Shown: in pieces, positions 1-8,283 of the stretch
Position numbering within the stretch: the stretch's first letter is position 1
Layout of the letters: the number at the start of each line of letters is the position of its first letter
Assembly (NCBI GenBank): GCA_023433405.1
Contig: JAEZCT010000041.1
Span: forward strand, 31,000-94,999
Reading direction: 5' to 3'
From: Bacillota bacterium
GTDB lineage: Bacteria > Bacillota > Clostridia > Oscillospirales > Ruminococcaceae
Length of the DNA stretch: 64,000 nt
Notes under the pieces: model-generated
What the model was told of the DNA's origin: nothing
Seen by the model: the letters and a program-made list of their open reading frames with translations, nothing else
The model's database searches: none
Made by a program: the position numbers and the translations under genes

Positions 1-243
1 GTGGTGAAGGCGGCGAAGGAAACCGGTGCTGTGCTTACCGTAGAGGAGCATAACATCATCGGCGGTCTTGGCGGCGCGGTGGCGGAGACCCTTAGCGAGC
101 AGTGCCCCACACCCATACTGCGTGTTGGTGTGCGCGATGAGTTTGGAACCTCAGGACCTGCGGTGGAGCTGTTAAAGCTGTATGGTCTGAGCGCCGAAAA
201 TATTGTTGAGCAAACGAAGGTTCTGCTTGAGAAAAAGGCATAA
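1..243 (+). CDS. Transketolase, C-terminal subunit (3' end only)
   Basis: Only the last 80 codons are in the window; the gene enters from the left. Residues such as VEEHNIIGGLGGAVAE and the following RVGVRDEFGTSG match the C-terminal domain of transketolase, the part that in many Clostridia is encoded as a separate second subunit. The enzyme moves two-carbon ketol units between sugar phosphates in the non-oxidative pentose phosphate pathway, in the cytoplasm, using thiamine diphosphate bound by the other subunit or domain. Whether this is a split or a fused gene cannot be told because the 5' part is missing. A strong hairpin 23 bases after the stop ends the transcript. Confidence 0.9.
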   Translation: MVKAAKETGAVLTVEEHNIIGGLGGAVAETLSEQCPTPILRVGVRDEFGTSGPAVELLKLYGLSAENIVEQTKVLLEKKA

Positions 244-265
244 CCAAAGGTTTATTATTTAAAAA

Positions 266-306
266 AACACCGGGAATGGCTATCCAAGGCAGCCATTCCC
301 GGTGTT
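266..306. terminator. Bidirectional terminator between transketolase and the DUF3787-like gene
   Basis: Perfect 16-bp arms (266-281 and 291-306) with a 9-base loop. An A-run lies before the left arm, which becomes a U-run when read on the minus strand. It can end both the plus-strand transketolase transcript and the minus-strand small gene that stops at 323. Confidence 0.85.
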
Positions 307-322
307 ACATTTTCCATACAAA

Positions 323-505
323 CTATTTCTCGTTCTCGTCCACAAACTCCTTGGCAATCTCCACATCGGTGTCCGAAAGGATGGGGGTGACGCTGCCGTC
401 CTTCCTGCGTCTGCGAAAATTAGTAATTGCCATAGGCATGGATTTGAAAAAGGGATTTGCTTTGTCTTCTCCGTGAAGCTCTCCGTGCTGATTGCGTTTA
501 TTCAT
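323..505 (-). CDS. Small DUF3787-like protein (possible spore-surface protein)
   Basis: A 60-residue basic and acidic protein. It has a good ribosome site (AAGGAAGG, 9 bases before the ATG) and ends just before the shared terminator, so it is probably a real gene. Its C-terminal end (VEIAKEFVDENEK) resembles the conserved end of the DUF3787 family, small clostridial proteins that include a Clostridioides difficile spore surface protein. The N-terminal half matches less well. No signal peptide or membrane segment is seen. The family link is from memory of the motif; the function is inferred only. Confidence 0.6.
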   Translation of the reverse strand: MNKRNQHGELHGEDKANPFFKSMPMAITNFRRRRKDGSVTPILSDTDVEIAKEFVDENEK

Positions 506-639
506 ATCAATTTGCCTTCCTTCACTATTCTGGAGCTATTTGTGTTTCTAAACTTCTAAACTTTTTGAGGGCGTTCGTATTAAGCGTGTTTTTTTGTTGG
601 AGTTTCAGTGCGCATTTCTTGAGTAGGAGGGGGGGCTCT

Positions 640-744
640 TATACTCTTCTCCGATAAAAGTGTTGATAAAAATCCGCGCCAAAATCCATAAATTAAAAAT
701 TTCGACTTGATTTTTATACACTTTTTAATCGGATAATAGTATTA
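640..744. repeat. Miniature palindromic element, copy 1
   Basis: About 105 bp with imperfect terminal inverted repeats. The left end reads (cta)CTCTTCTCCGATAAAAG and the right end, on the other strand, TAATACTATTATCCGATT. Inside each arm is the shared stretch TAAAAATC-CGCG-AAAA. The same layout recurs at 54070, 57980 and 61498. It has no coding capacity. Its right end contains the stop codon of the gene at 742-1240. Confidence 0.8.
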
Positions 745-1240
745 CATAAAACCACGAAGACGAATAAGAAAATCCTCTTCCGATTCTACAATCTTCTCAC
801 AAAAGAGGCTTACCCGTTCAGAGCAGGGGCTATTTTGGTTCAGGCGTCTTGTAATGCCAATCAGCTCAGCGGTGACGCTGATAACCATAAGCTCTGCCGC
901 TTTTTGGACGGTAAGCCCAGTGGCAGGAAATGCAAGACGCTTCTTTTGTCCCTCATAAGTGTTTTTTGCAGCGACAGGGGTGCTTTTGTCCGGTTCAAAA
1001 TCTTTCGCAAGCCTTGCCAGCATTACGGCGCATCGACGCTTAATCGTTTCATTGGTCCTTTGTTCACCCGCAAGGATATAGGCAAATGCCGCCGAAACCT
1101 CGCCGCTTAACAGCTGTTGGATGGTTTTAATTCGCAGCTTGCTCGCTAATAGAATAAAGCTCAGTGTTTCATAATCACAGGCGGCTATCGTGTTTGCATC
1201 AATTGCTTTTTTTGCGATACGCTGTCGCCTCCTTTGCCAT
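742..1240 (-). pseudogene. Unknown ~165-residue protein, frameshifted in an A7 run
   Basis: On the minus strand, ATG at 1240 opens a frame reading MAKEATAYRKK and closes soon after a run of seven A (1207-1213). Removing one A gives one continuous frame to 742: IDANTIAACDYETLSF, KLRIKTIQQLLSGEV, then a C-terminal part that is open by itself from an internal ATG at 1023. The long uninterrupted downstream frame argues that the whole was a single gene. The shift could be a real mutation, a sequencing error or slippage on A7. The ribosome site before 1240 is weak; GGAGG lies inside the N-terminal region and would favour a later non-AUG start. The stop TAA is the first triplet of miniature element copy 1. 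I do not recognise the family; no membrane segment is seen. Confidence 0.5.
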
Positions 1241-1409
1241 ATACTTTAAGAATATTGTTCACATACACACCAAAACTATACTTTACACGATGATCGATTT
1301 CATCACATAAGTCGCCCGCCACTCTACATCGTTTTTATGGCTTTAATCGGTTTGCCGGATTTCCTGATGGGGTTTAGGCGCATGAATTGAATAGCGGCAA
1401 CAATACAGG

Positions 1410-1437
1410 TTGAATTTTCCCATGATTCGGGTATAAT
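1410..1437 (+). promoter_or_regulatory. Candidate sigma-A promoter for the patatin-like gene
   Basis: TTGAAT at 1410-1415 and TATAAT at 1432-1437 with a 16-bp spacer, leaving a leader of about 105 bases before the ATG at 1550. The rest of the 1241-1549 gap shows nothing else I can name. Confidence 0.5.
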
Positions 1438-1549
1438 CGTAAATATGGCAAACACATCCGCAATCAAGTCGGCGCGTTTAATAGGATTTATAGTTCCTAT
1501 TTAATTGGATAATTAGATAAGACGATAATAGCGGGAGGATGATGGCTGG

Positions 1550-2911
1550 ATGAAGCGGGCAATCGTGTTAAGCGGCGGCGGTGCGCGCGGTTCCTATGAA
1601 GTGGGCGTGTGGAAGGCGCTTGCGGAAATGGGGCAGGAGTTTGATATCGTAACAGGTTCCTCAGTGGGATCGCTCAACGGGGCAATTATGGCACAGGGTG
1701 AGCTGGATACGGCATATGAGCTGTGGGAATCTCTAGATACCTCCCACGTTCTGGATTTCGAGGTGGAAGAACAGATAGATACGGTGGAAGGCATGCTTGA
1801 AACCCTAAACCAGTTTGCGAAAGAGGCATTCCGCTCCCATGGAATCAGCAGCGCGCCACTGATAAGGCTCTTGCGGGAAAAGATAAACGAAGAAAAGATT
1901 CGTGCCGCCAAGATGCGTTTCGGGCTGGTCACCTTTGAGGTGCCTGCCATGAAGCATCACCATTTGTATATTGATGAAATTCCAAAAGGAAAACTGGTGG
2001 ATTATCTGGTTGCAAGCTCCTCGTGCTTTCCGGCAATGCAAAGCCACGAATTTGACGGCCGGATGTTTATTGACGGCGGTTATACCGATAACATCCCCGT
2101 CCGCCTGGCGGTGCGGGGAGGGGCGCAAGAGGCAGTTGTGGTGAATTTGCGGGCGATAGGAATTGTACAAAAAAGCTATTTTAAGCAGGTGAAGATGGAT
2201 TTGATAGAGCCGCGCTGGGATTTGGGCGCGATGCTGGTGTTTGATTCTAACCGTGCCCGACGAAATATTACGCTGGGCTATCAGGACTGCATGAAGCATT
2301 TTGGGCGGCTGGATGGGGGAAAATACACCTTTTTTAAGGGGGAGGCAAAGCAAAACGCCCCAAGAATCTACGCATTCATCAAATCGCTGTTCGCGCGGCT
2401 TTCTATTGATGTGGAGGGTAAGATTGACCGTCAGATGCCAAATAATCTGGATAGCGTCAACGAATATCTGGCAAAATACGCGGTAATGCGTGCCGTGAAA
2501 AAACACTGGGATAAAAAGGTTATCACCGACGTGGATTTTGTAACAGCGGCAGCTGAGGCGGCAGGTGAAATTTTAGAAGTCACCCCCATGGAGACCTACA
2601 AGTTTGAAACCTTTAACCTGCGCGTAATGAACCGAATAGTGCGTGTGGTTCGTCTGCCGTATTCGGAATTGGATTTCGATATCAGCCCGGCACTATCGGT
2701 TAAGGAATGCATCGCGAATATTACCGGGGCGGTAACGCCCATCCCACCCATCAACCGGATGATGTACATAGTCTCCTGTCTTTCGGACTATGAAAAGCTG
2801 GTTACAAACAAGAGGTTGATTGCCATGCTGGCATTTTCTATGCCCACAGAGTTTCTTGCCGCCCTATATATCCTTGCCCTGGGCAGCTTTATTAGCACGC
2901 AAAACGGGTAG
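1550..2911 (+). CDS. Patatin-like phospholipase family protein
   Basis: A 453-residue protein with the patatin fold signature: the oxyanion loop GGGARG (residues 9-14), the nucleophile motif GSSVG (Ser38 in residues 36-40) and the catalytic aspartate motif DGG at Asp175 (IDGGYTDNIPV). Such enzymes use a Ser-Asp dyad to hydrolyse acyl chains from lipids. There is no signal peptide, so it acts in the cytoplasm or at the inner face of the membrane. The last 200 residues are outside the usual patatin domain and unassigned, ending in a moderately hydrophobic stretch. GGGAGG lies 11 bases before the chosen ATG. Substrate and role are unknown. Confidence 0.88.
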   Translation: MKRAIVLSGGGARGSYEVGVWKALAEMGQEFDIVTGSSVGSLNGAIMAQGELDTAYELWESLDTSHVLDFEVEEQIDTVEGMLETLNQFAKEAFRSHGISSAPLIRLLREKINEEKIRAAKMRFGLVTFEVPAMKHHHLYIDEIPKGKLVDYLVASSSCFPAMQSHEFDGRMFIDGGYTDNIPVRLAVRGGAQEAVVVNLRAIGIVQKSYFKQVKMDLIEPRWDLGAMLVFDSNRARRNITLGYQDCMKHFGRLDGGKYTFFKGEAKQNAPRIYAFIKSLFARLSIDVEGKIDRQMPNNLDSVNEYLAKYAVMRAVKKHWDKKVITDVDFVTAAAEAAGEILEVTPMETYKFETFNLRVMNRIVRVVRLPYSELDFDISPALSVKECIANITGAVTPIPPINRMMYIVSCLSDYEKLVTNKRLIAMLAFSMPTEFLAALYILALGSFISTQNG

Positions 2912-2950
2912 ACTGCCGCGTGGTTATATTTATGTCGATTGATGAAAGGT

Positions 2951-2979
2951 GCAAAGCGCGCAAGCCTTGCGTGCTTTGC
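2951..2979 (+). other. Hairpin between the ribosome site and the rlmD start
   Basis: Arms 2951-2963 and 2967-2979 pair over 13 bp (one G-U) around a 3-base loop. AAAGGT lies just before it and the ATG at 2990 follows 10 bases after it, so folding would bring the ribosome site to normal distance. It lacks a U-tract and is not a typical terminator. Confidence 0.55.
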
Positions 2980-2989
2980 TGGTATAAAC

Positions 2990-4366
2990 ATGCCCATGAA
3001 AAAGAATGACCTGATTGAGCTTGAAATTACTGATGTGACCGGAGAAGGCCAAGGGGTTGGCCGCACGCCGGAGGGCCTTGCGGTGTTTGTACCCATGACA
3101 GCGGTTGGAGATTATCTGACAGTTCGTATTGTTAAGATACTGTCCCGATATGCCTATGGTATTGTGGAAAGACTTAACACCCAAAGCTCCGACCGTATTG
3201 TACCCGATTGTGATGTGTTTACCCGCTGCGGCGGTTGCCAGTACCGCCATATCACCTATGAAGCGGAGCTAAGGTTAAAACAGCGACAGGTTTTTGAAAC
3301 CTTCGCGCGTATTGGCGAGGTGCGTTTTGCAGAGCAGAGAATCCTCCCCTCTCCCCTTGAGCAGGGGTATAGAAATAAAGCGCAGTACCCGGTGAGGGCG
3401 ACAGCGGACGGACGCTGTGCGGCCGGCTTTTTTGCCCAGCGCAGCCACCGTCTTGTGGAGGCAGAAAATTGCCGTTTGCATCCGCCTGTATTCGGTAAAA
3501 TCCTTAATGCGATTTTGGAGTTCGCAAACCAAAACGGCATCAAGCCTTATAATGAGATGACGGGAAAAGGGTTGCTGCGCCATATCTTTTTGCGCAGTGC
3601 GGACGCCACAGGAGAGCTGATGGTTTGTCTTGTGATTAACGGGGATAGCCTTGCTGGAGCGGAGCGGCTGGTTAAGACTCTGACAACACGTTTTCCGCAG
3701 ATAAAAAGCATAGAGCTGAATACGAATAAAGCCGAAACTAACGTGATACTGGGCGGAAAATGCGTTACAATTTACGGAGATGGCGCAATCACCGACATCC
3801 TGCGCGGGGTCAAGGTGCGGCTTTCGCCGCTTTCCTTCTATCAGGTAAACCGCTTAGGGGCAGAGCAACTCTATGCCGCGGCTGAAGAGTTTGCCGCACC
3901 GCAGGAGGCAAAGCTGCTCGTGGATCTTTATTGCGGCGCGGGAACCATCGGCCTTTCTATAGCGAATAGGGTGGAAAAGCTCATAGGAGTGGAAATCGTT
4001 GCCGAGGCAATAGAAAACGCAAAGCAAAACGCAGCCGCCAACGGGTTTGGCAACTGTGAATTTATTTGTGCCGACGCCTCCAAAGCCTCACAGCTTTTGG
4101 CTGGGAGGGGACTAAAGCCGGATGTGGTGATTCTCGATCCGCCCAGAAAGGGCAGCGATTACGACTGTCTTGCAGCTGTGGCAAAGATGCAACCTGACCG
4201 CATTGTAATGATTTCCTGCAACCCAGCCACCGCCGCTCGGGACGTCAAAATTTTGTGTCAGGAGTTTGGCTACACAGCGCAAAAAGCAGTGGCGGTGGAT
4301 ATGTTTCCGAGAACGGGTCACGTCGAGACGGTGGTATTGATGTTAAGGGTAGAAAAACAGGGATAA
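2990..4366 (+). CDS. rlmD: 23S rRNA (uracil-5-)-methyltransferase RlmD/RumA
   Basis: A TrmA-family enzyme that methylates C5 of a 23S rRNA uracil using S-adenosylmethionine. It shows an N-terminal TRAM RNA-binding domain (GEGQGVGRTPEGLAVF), iron-sulphur cysteines (CDVFTRCGGC plus a later Cys in ENCRLHP), the SAM loop DLYCGAGTIGL, the ILDPPRKG motif and the catalytic cysteine in MISCNPATAARD. With the ATG at 2990 it has 458 residues; an upstream in-frame ATG at 2939 lacks a ribosome site and would add a sequence unlike the family. The last codons (HVETVVLM) coincide with a repeated sequence found again at 7442 and 10640, marking the 3' end as an insertion site. Confidence 0.95.
   Translation: MPMKKNDLIELEITDVTGEGQGVGRTPEGLAVFVPMTAVGDYLTVRIVKILSRYAYGIVERLNTQSSDRIVPDCDVFTRCGGCQYRHITYEAELRLKQRQVFETFARIGEVRFAEQRILPSPLEQGYRNKAQYPVRATADGRCAAGFFAQRSHRLVEAENCRLHPPVFGKILNAILEFANQNGIKPYNEMTGKGLLRHIFLRSADATGELMVCLVINGDSLAGAERLVKTLTTRFPQIKSIELNTNKAETNVILGGKCVTIYGDGAITDILRGVKVRLSPLSFYQVNRLGAEQLYAAAEEFAAPQEAKLLVDLYCGAGTIGLSIANRVEKLIGVEIVAEAIENAKQNAAANGFGNCEFICADASKASQLLAGRGLKPDVVILDPPRKGSDYDCLAAVAKMQPDRIVMISCNPATAARDVKILCQEFGYTAQKAVAVDMFPRTGHVETVVLMLRVEKQG
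4319..4366 (+). other. Putative attachment sequence, copy 1 (rlmD 3' end)
   Basis: Starts CACGTCGAGACGGTGGTATT and runs through the rlmD stop codon. Copies 2 (7442) and 3 (10640) keep the same CACGTYGAG start and the codons for HVE-VV-M-SRV. In element insertion at a gene 3' end, the element carries a replacement end; this copy would be the one now completing rlmD. Confidence 0.65.
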
Positions 4367-4464
4367 AAAAAGCGTTTTTCGTAGTCTTTTATGTCGAAAG
4401 CAGGGTGTTTACGACAGCCCACTTCCATCGCGTGGGAACAAGTCCAAAAAGCTGTAATAAACGC

Positions 4465-4590
4465 GAGAGGACAGGATTGATACTGGGCTTTCACGAGAGG
4501 ACAGAATAGATGTTATGTCATTTTTGGGCTTGGTGAGAGAACAGGATAGATGTTTTTCGGAGTTTTGCGCGTGCGTGGGAACAAATCCAT
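4465..4590 (+). repeat. Three-iteron unit A
   Basis: Three related 18-bp iterons of the form GAGAGRACAGRATWGAT start at 4465, 4495 and 4535 (steps of 30 and 40 bases), followed by a GTGGGAACAAATCC box at 4574. The same box with one change also precedes the unit (4434). Units B and C keep the same order and steps. The unit is about 200 bases upstream of the first recombinase gene. The rest of the 4367-4749 gap has nothing else I can assign. Confidence 0.8.
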
Positions 4591-4749
4591 TTTAGGGCTG
4601 CAAACCATTGCTTTTTATCGTTTAGTCTTCCCATATTAGCATTTAGTCACCTTATCTTAAGCTATATTTGATTTGATACTGTAAATAATATCATCAGCCG
4701 CTGTCTTTATGGGTTAAAGAGATGCGGCAATTTCTTCTAAGGTGATATT

Positions 4750-5730
4750 ATGGACGATGAAAAGCCAAAGCCAAAAATAACGGTAATTCCCGCCGCCCGC
4801 CGACCGGAAAAATGGGTCGCCATCTACTGTCGCGTCAGCACTGCGTATGAATCTCAGGAAGAAAGTTTGGATATTCAGATAGCGACCTTAAAGCAGGTGG
4901 TCGCGTACAATCCTAAATGGAAGCTGTACCATATTTATACCGATAAGGATTCCGGCGGAAATGTGTTCCGTCCCGGATTTCAGAAGATGATCTTCGACTG
5001 CTATGAAAATCGGATTAATATTGTTCTGGTCAAGACCATCAGCCGCTTTGCAAGAAATACGGTGGATTTGCTTGAAACCATTAATCGCTTAAAAAGTTTG
5101 GGTGTTGAGGTGATTTTTCATCAGGAAAACCTTCGAACCAGCGAAACGGATGATGATTTACTGATATCTGTTCTGAGCGCGATTGCCCAGGCGGAGAGCG
5201 AATCGACCGGCGAGGCGATCAGGTGGGGTCTAAAGCGTGGATTTATCTCAGGAAAATCAAAACTGTATTTCCGTAGATGCTTCGGCTATAAACAAGATGA
5301 TAATGGTGGGCTTGTGATTGATGAGGCACAGGCGGAGGTTGTCCGTCTGGTTTTTGACCTGTATCTAAATGGTCACAGCTCGGTTTCTATTATAAAAGAG
5401 CTTGCGAAACAAAATATCCTATCCCCGCAGGGAAAGAAAACCTGGTCCAAGAAAACGGTGCAGACGCTGCTGCAAAACGAAAAGTATATCGGACATGTCC
5501 TGCTGGGAAAGAGCTATGCGGGTGAATTCCCCAATAACAGGCAACATATTAATCGCGGTGAGCGTGAGCAGTTCCTTAGAAAAAACGCACATGAACCGAT
5601 TATCAGCGAAGAACTGTTTGATCGGGTGCAGGAAGAAATGAAGCGGCGAAGCAACATCGAACGGTACGCCGGCATCCCTAAGAGAAAAAGCACACACTAC
5701 AGTGTAAAGCGTAATAAGAAGAACCAATAA
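4750..5730 (+). CDS. Short serine recombinase (resolvase plus recombinase domains)
   Basis: A 326-residue site-specific recombinase. The N-terminal resolvase domain carries the catalytic serine (Ser30 in YCRVST) and the arginine-rich active-site helix (KTISRFARNTVDLL). The middle recombinase domain ends with NEKYIGHVLLGKSY and HEPIISEELFDRVQ. It then stops, without the zinc ribbon and coiled coil that large serine integrases (about 500 residues) carry for synapsis control. The C-terminus is basic. AAGGTGAT sits just before the ATG. The gene at 9479 is a close paralogue with the same end point, so the short form is a family trait rather than random truncation. It likely moves the element that carries the abiE genes. 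Confidence 0.9.
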   Translation: MDDEKPKPKITVIPAARRPEKWVAIYCRVSTAYESQEESLDIQIATLKQVVAYNPKWKLYHIYTDKDSGGNVFRPGFQKMIFDCYENRINIVLVKTISRFARNTVDLLETINRLKSLGVEVIFHQENLRTSETDDDLLISVLSAIAQAESESTGEAIRWGLKRGFISGKSKLYFRRCFGYKQDDNGGLVIDEAQAEVVRLVFDLYLNGHSSVSIIKELAKQNILSPQGKKTWSKKTVQTLLQNEKYIGHVLLGKSYAGEFPNNRQHINRGEREQFLRKNAHEPIISEELFDRVQEEMKRRSNIERYAGIPKRKSTHYSVKRNKKNQ

Positions 5731-5776
5731 TTCTTTGAGCTTATTTCTTGAGTTTACTATTGTATTGAAATAATTT

Positions 5777-5836
5777 TGAACTTCAATTTAAAAGTTCACC
5801 ACACAGGTTGACTATTATATAGAAATCGGGTATAAT
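5777..5836 (+). promoter_or_regulatory. abiE promoter with candidate operator
   Basis: TTGACT at 5808-5813 and TATAAT at 5831-5836 with a 17-bp spacer form a near-consensus promoter 33 bases before the abiEi start. Just upstream, TGAACTT (5777-5783) and AAGTTCA (5792-5798) form an inverted repeat. AbiEi antitoxins of this class are known to repress their own promoter through inverted repeats; that this is the site is inferred. Confidence 0.7.
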
Positions 5837-5868
5837 ATCCATACGATAGTTTACTGCGAGGTGAGGTC

Positions 5869-6462
5869 ATGAGCATCAATTCTGAAATTCTGCAAAAAAT
5901 GAAAAAGAGCAACAATGTGATTACGACGTCGCAGGTGTTGCAATTGGGATATTCCAAGGCGCTGCTTACGAAATATGTAAAAGCCGGGCTTTTAGAAAGA
6001 AGCGGGCACGGCGTCTATGTCCTTCCCGATGCGGTAAATGACGATATGTATGCGCTGATGCTGCGCTCATCAAAGATCATTTTCTCTCACGATACAGCAT
6101 TGTTTTTAATTGGCCTTTCAGAGCGTACGCCATTTCGGCATTCCGTCACCATACCCAGTGATTCAGCGTTGCCTGCTTCCATCAAGGACGATTGCATTTG
6201 TTTTTATGTCAAACCGGAACTCCACAGTCTTGGGATGATTGAGAAAAAGACAACCTTCGGCAACACGGTGCGGTGCTATAACATGGAGCGTACCATTTGT
6301 GATTTTTTACGCAGCCGGAACCGTTGTGACGAAGAGACGGTGATTAGCGCTGTAAAAAACTACGCGGCGTCCAAAGATAAAGATTTGAATCTGCTGGCCG
6401 ATTACGCAAAACTTCTGCGAGTTGAAAAAGCGCTCAAGCATTATATGGAGGTGTTGCTATGA
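5869..6462 (+). CDS. abiEi: AbiEi-type antitoxin / transcriptional repressor
   Basis: A 197-residue protein with an N-terminal winged helix (ITTSQVLQLGYSKALLTKYV, then GLLERSGHGVYVLP) and the AbiEi C-terminal region including CYNMERTICDFLRSRN. In the AbiE type IV toxin-antitoxin system this protein neutralises the AbiEii nucleotidyltransferase and represses the operon; the system can abort phage infection. GAGGTGAGG lies before the ATG. The stop overlaps the start of the next gene (ATGA), as expected for the coupled pair. Confidence 0.92.
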   Translation: MSINSEILQKMKKSNNVITTSQVLQLGYSKALLTKYVKAGLLERSGHGVYVLPDAVNDDMYALMLRSSKIIFSHDTALFLIGLSERTPFRHSVTIPSDSALPASIKDDCICFYVKPELHSLGMIEKKTTFGNTVRCYNMERTICDFLRSRNRCDEETVISAVKNYAASKDKDLNLLADYAKLLRVEKALKHYMEVLL

Positions 6463-7289
6463 ACTCCAAAGCCATGAGCCTGAAAGGGCGCATCAACCAT
6501 TACGCGAAGAAAAACAACATCGCGGCGCAAGTGGTTTTGCAAAACTATATGTTTGAGCGGTTTTTGGAGCGGCTGTCTAAATCCGAATATCAGGAAAAAT
6601 TCGTGATTAAGGGTGGAATGCTGGTTGCGGCCATCGTGGGATTGGATACCCGCTCGACTATGGATCTGGATGCCACACTGCGCAATCTGCCCTTGACCGA
6701 AGAGCAGATTGCCAAAGCGATACAAAGTATTTGCGATATAGATCTGAAAGATGAAGTGACTTTCCGTGTTGTTTCTGTTGCTCCCATTCGGAAAGATGAT
6801 CGGTACGGCGGTTTCTGTATCCGAATGGATGCGGTTTATGATATGATCGTGACACCGCTTTCTATTGATATTTCTACCGGTGACATCATAACGCCATCCG
6901 CTGTTCCCTACGAATTCACCGGTATATTTGATGAATCTGTCCGCATTCGGCTCTGGGGTTATAACATCGAAACCGTCATGGCCGAGAAGCTTGAGACAAT
7001 TCTGAGCCGCGGTGTTTTTAGCACACGCCCCAGAGATTATTATGATATCTACATTTTGGTCACGACTCAGAAATATGATAGGGCGCTTTTTCTGGAAGCG
7101 TTGTCCGCTACGGCGGAGCATCGTGGCAGTAAAGCAATTCTGTCCACTCCCGCAGCTGTGCTCGGGAACATATCTGAGAGCAGCGATTTACGTCAGATAT
7201 GGTCGAAATATCAGAAAAAGTTTCCCTATGCAAAGGATATTACATACGAAGCAATTATGGAAGTACTGTATGGTCTGATTTTGTCGTGA
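6459..7289 (+). CDS. abiEii: AbiEii/AbiGii-family nucleotidyltransferase toxin
   Basis: A 276-residue protein of the minimal nucleotidyltransferase superfamily. It carries the KGGMLVAAI motif and the acidic metal-binding pair in RSTMDLDA, then DIITPSAVPYEF and the EKLETILSRG-RDYYDIY region typical of AbiEii. The family transfers nucleotides to RNA targets such as tRNA and stops growth unless held by AbiEi. It is the second gene of the abiE operon, with translational coupling to abiEi. It ends 150 bases before a copy of the rlmD 3' end, so the pair looks like cargo of one integrative element. Confidence 0.92.
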   Translation: MNSKAMSLKGRINHYAKKNNIAAQVVLQNYMFERFLERLSKSEYQEKFVIKGGMLVAAIVGLDTRSTMDLDATLRNLPLTEEQIAKAIQSICDIDLKDEVTFRVVSVAPIRKDDRYGGFCIRMDAVYDMIVTPLSIDISTGDIITPSAVPYEFTGIFDESVRIRLWGYNIETVMAEKLETILSRGVFSTRPRDYYDIYILVTTQKYDRALFLEALSATAEHRGSKAILSTPAAVLGNISESSDLRQIWSKYQKKFPYAKDITYEAIMEVLYGLILS

Positions 7290-7441
7290 CATCAATGCTG
7301 ACCAACCGACCCGGGGACGAAATGTCAGGATTGATAACGCAATTTTTCACAACTAAATCAGCTGAAAAACGGCTTAGTTACGAGGTTTTCAGAGATTTTT
7401 TGCTTTAAAAACACCTGACATAAAAATTAGGTTCTCGACCA

Positions 7442-7487
7442 CACGTTGAGTGCGTGGTAATGATGTCAAGGGTTGAAAAACAGGGAC
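7442..7487 (+). other. Putative attachment sequence, copy 2 (rlmD 3'-end fragment)
   Basis: Begins CACGTTGAGTGCGTGGTAAT and in frame encodes HVECVVMMSRVEKQG, clearly the C-terminal end of an RlmD-type protein but with no rlmD gene in front. About 115 bases upstream (7325-7350) is a partial iteron matching AGGATTGATAACG of the 125-bp units. The fragment marks an element junction. Confidence 0.7.
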
Positions 7488-7515
7488 AGACAAAACGGAA
7501 TGAGGTCGTAATCAT

Positions 7516-8283
7516 ATGCAGATGAGGAAAAAGGATACCAGTACAGCGAAGTGGATAATAATAACGTTGCTAATGTCTTCTTTATGTTATTTTCCAATGA
7601 TGCTAGAAAATCTTGGCGTTATTGTTCCCAATGTGATAATCAGTGTAAAGTACTTTTTTGTGATTCTTCCTTTTTTGATTACGATATTCTTTAAACTACG
7701 GGAGAAAGAGTTGAAGCAGTGGTTAATTGGTTTGTTTACGTTCAACAACAAGAAAACTGCGATTATAATGTGTGGGTCATTTATTATTATTGGATTAACC
7801 GCCTCATGTATTTACGCGCTAGCAACAAACAAACCAGATTTATTTAAAAAAACATATCCCGGTCTCTCGTCTGTTATTGGCGGCGGTATTTACTTATATA
7901 TAACAGCACTATTTGAAGAAATGGCATGGAGAGGATTTTTACTCGATAGAATAGTTGCTGTAAAAAAATGGAAAAGTTTGGTTTGTATCGGTGTAACTTG
8001 GGGAATATGGCATATTCCCATGTGGGCGATTAGAAATTTATTAGGAGCAAAAGAAATTATTTATTTCTTTGTGTGGACGTTTTTAGTCTCTCTCATTTTA
8101 GGAACAATATATTTAAGATGCAGAAATATATTGGTAACTGCATTTCTGCACTTTATATTTAACTTTTGCTTTCTTTCTCCTGTGAGTTATAATATTGCAG
8201 TGTTAACATTAATAATCGTGGTAATGTATGCAATTAATAAGAGGAAATCGGGTCAGATTCCGTTCGGGAGAGAACAGGATTGA
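7516..8283 (+). CDS. CPBP family intramembrane glutamic endopeptidase
   Basis: A 255-residue, very hydrophobic protein with about eight membrane segments and the CPBP (Abi/Rce1-like) active-site motifs: EEMAWRGFLL (the EExxxR motif), the WGIWHIPMW segment with its histidine, and FLHFIFNF. Members cleave proteins or peptides within the membrane; some process bacteriocins or give immunity to them. The gene is AT-rich compared with rlmD and the recombinases. Its start lies just after attachment copy 2, and its last codons (GREQD and stop) are inside repeat unit B, so its C-terminal end may have been formed by the repeat. Substrate unknown. Confidence 0.85.
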   Translation: MQMRKKDTSTAKWIIITLLMSSLCYFPMMLENLGVIVPNVIISVKYFFVILPFLITIFFKLREKELKQWLIGLFTFNNKKTAIIMCGSFIIIGLTASCIYALATNKPDLFKKTYPGLSSVIGGGIYLYITALFEEMAWRGFLLDRIVAVKKWKSLVCIGVTWGIWHIPMWAIRNLLGAKEIIYFFVWTFLVSLILGTIYLRCRNILVTAFLHFIFNFCFLSPVSYNIAVLTLIIVVMYAINKRKSGQIPFGREQD

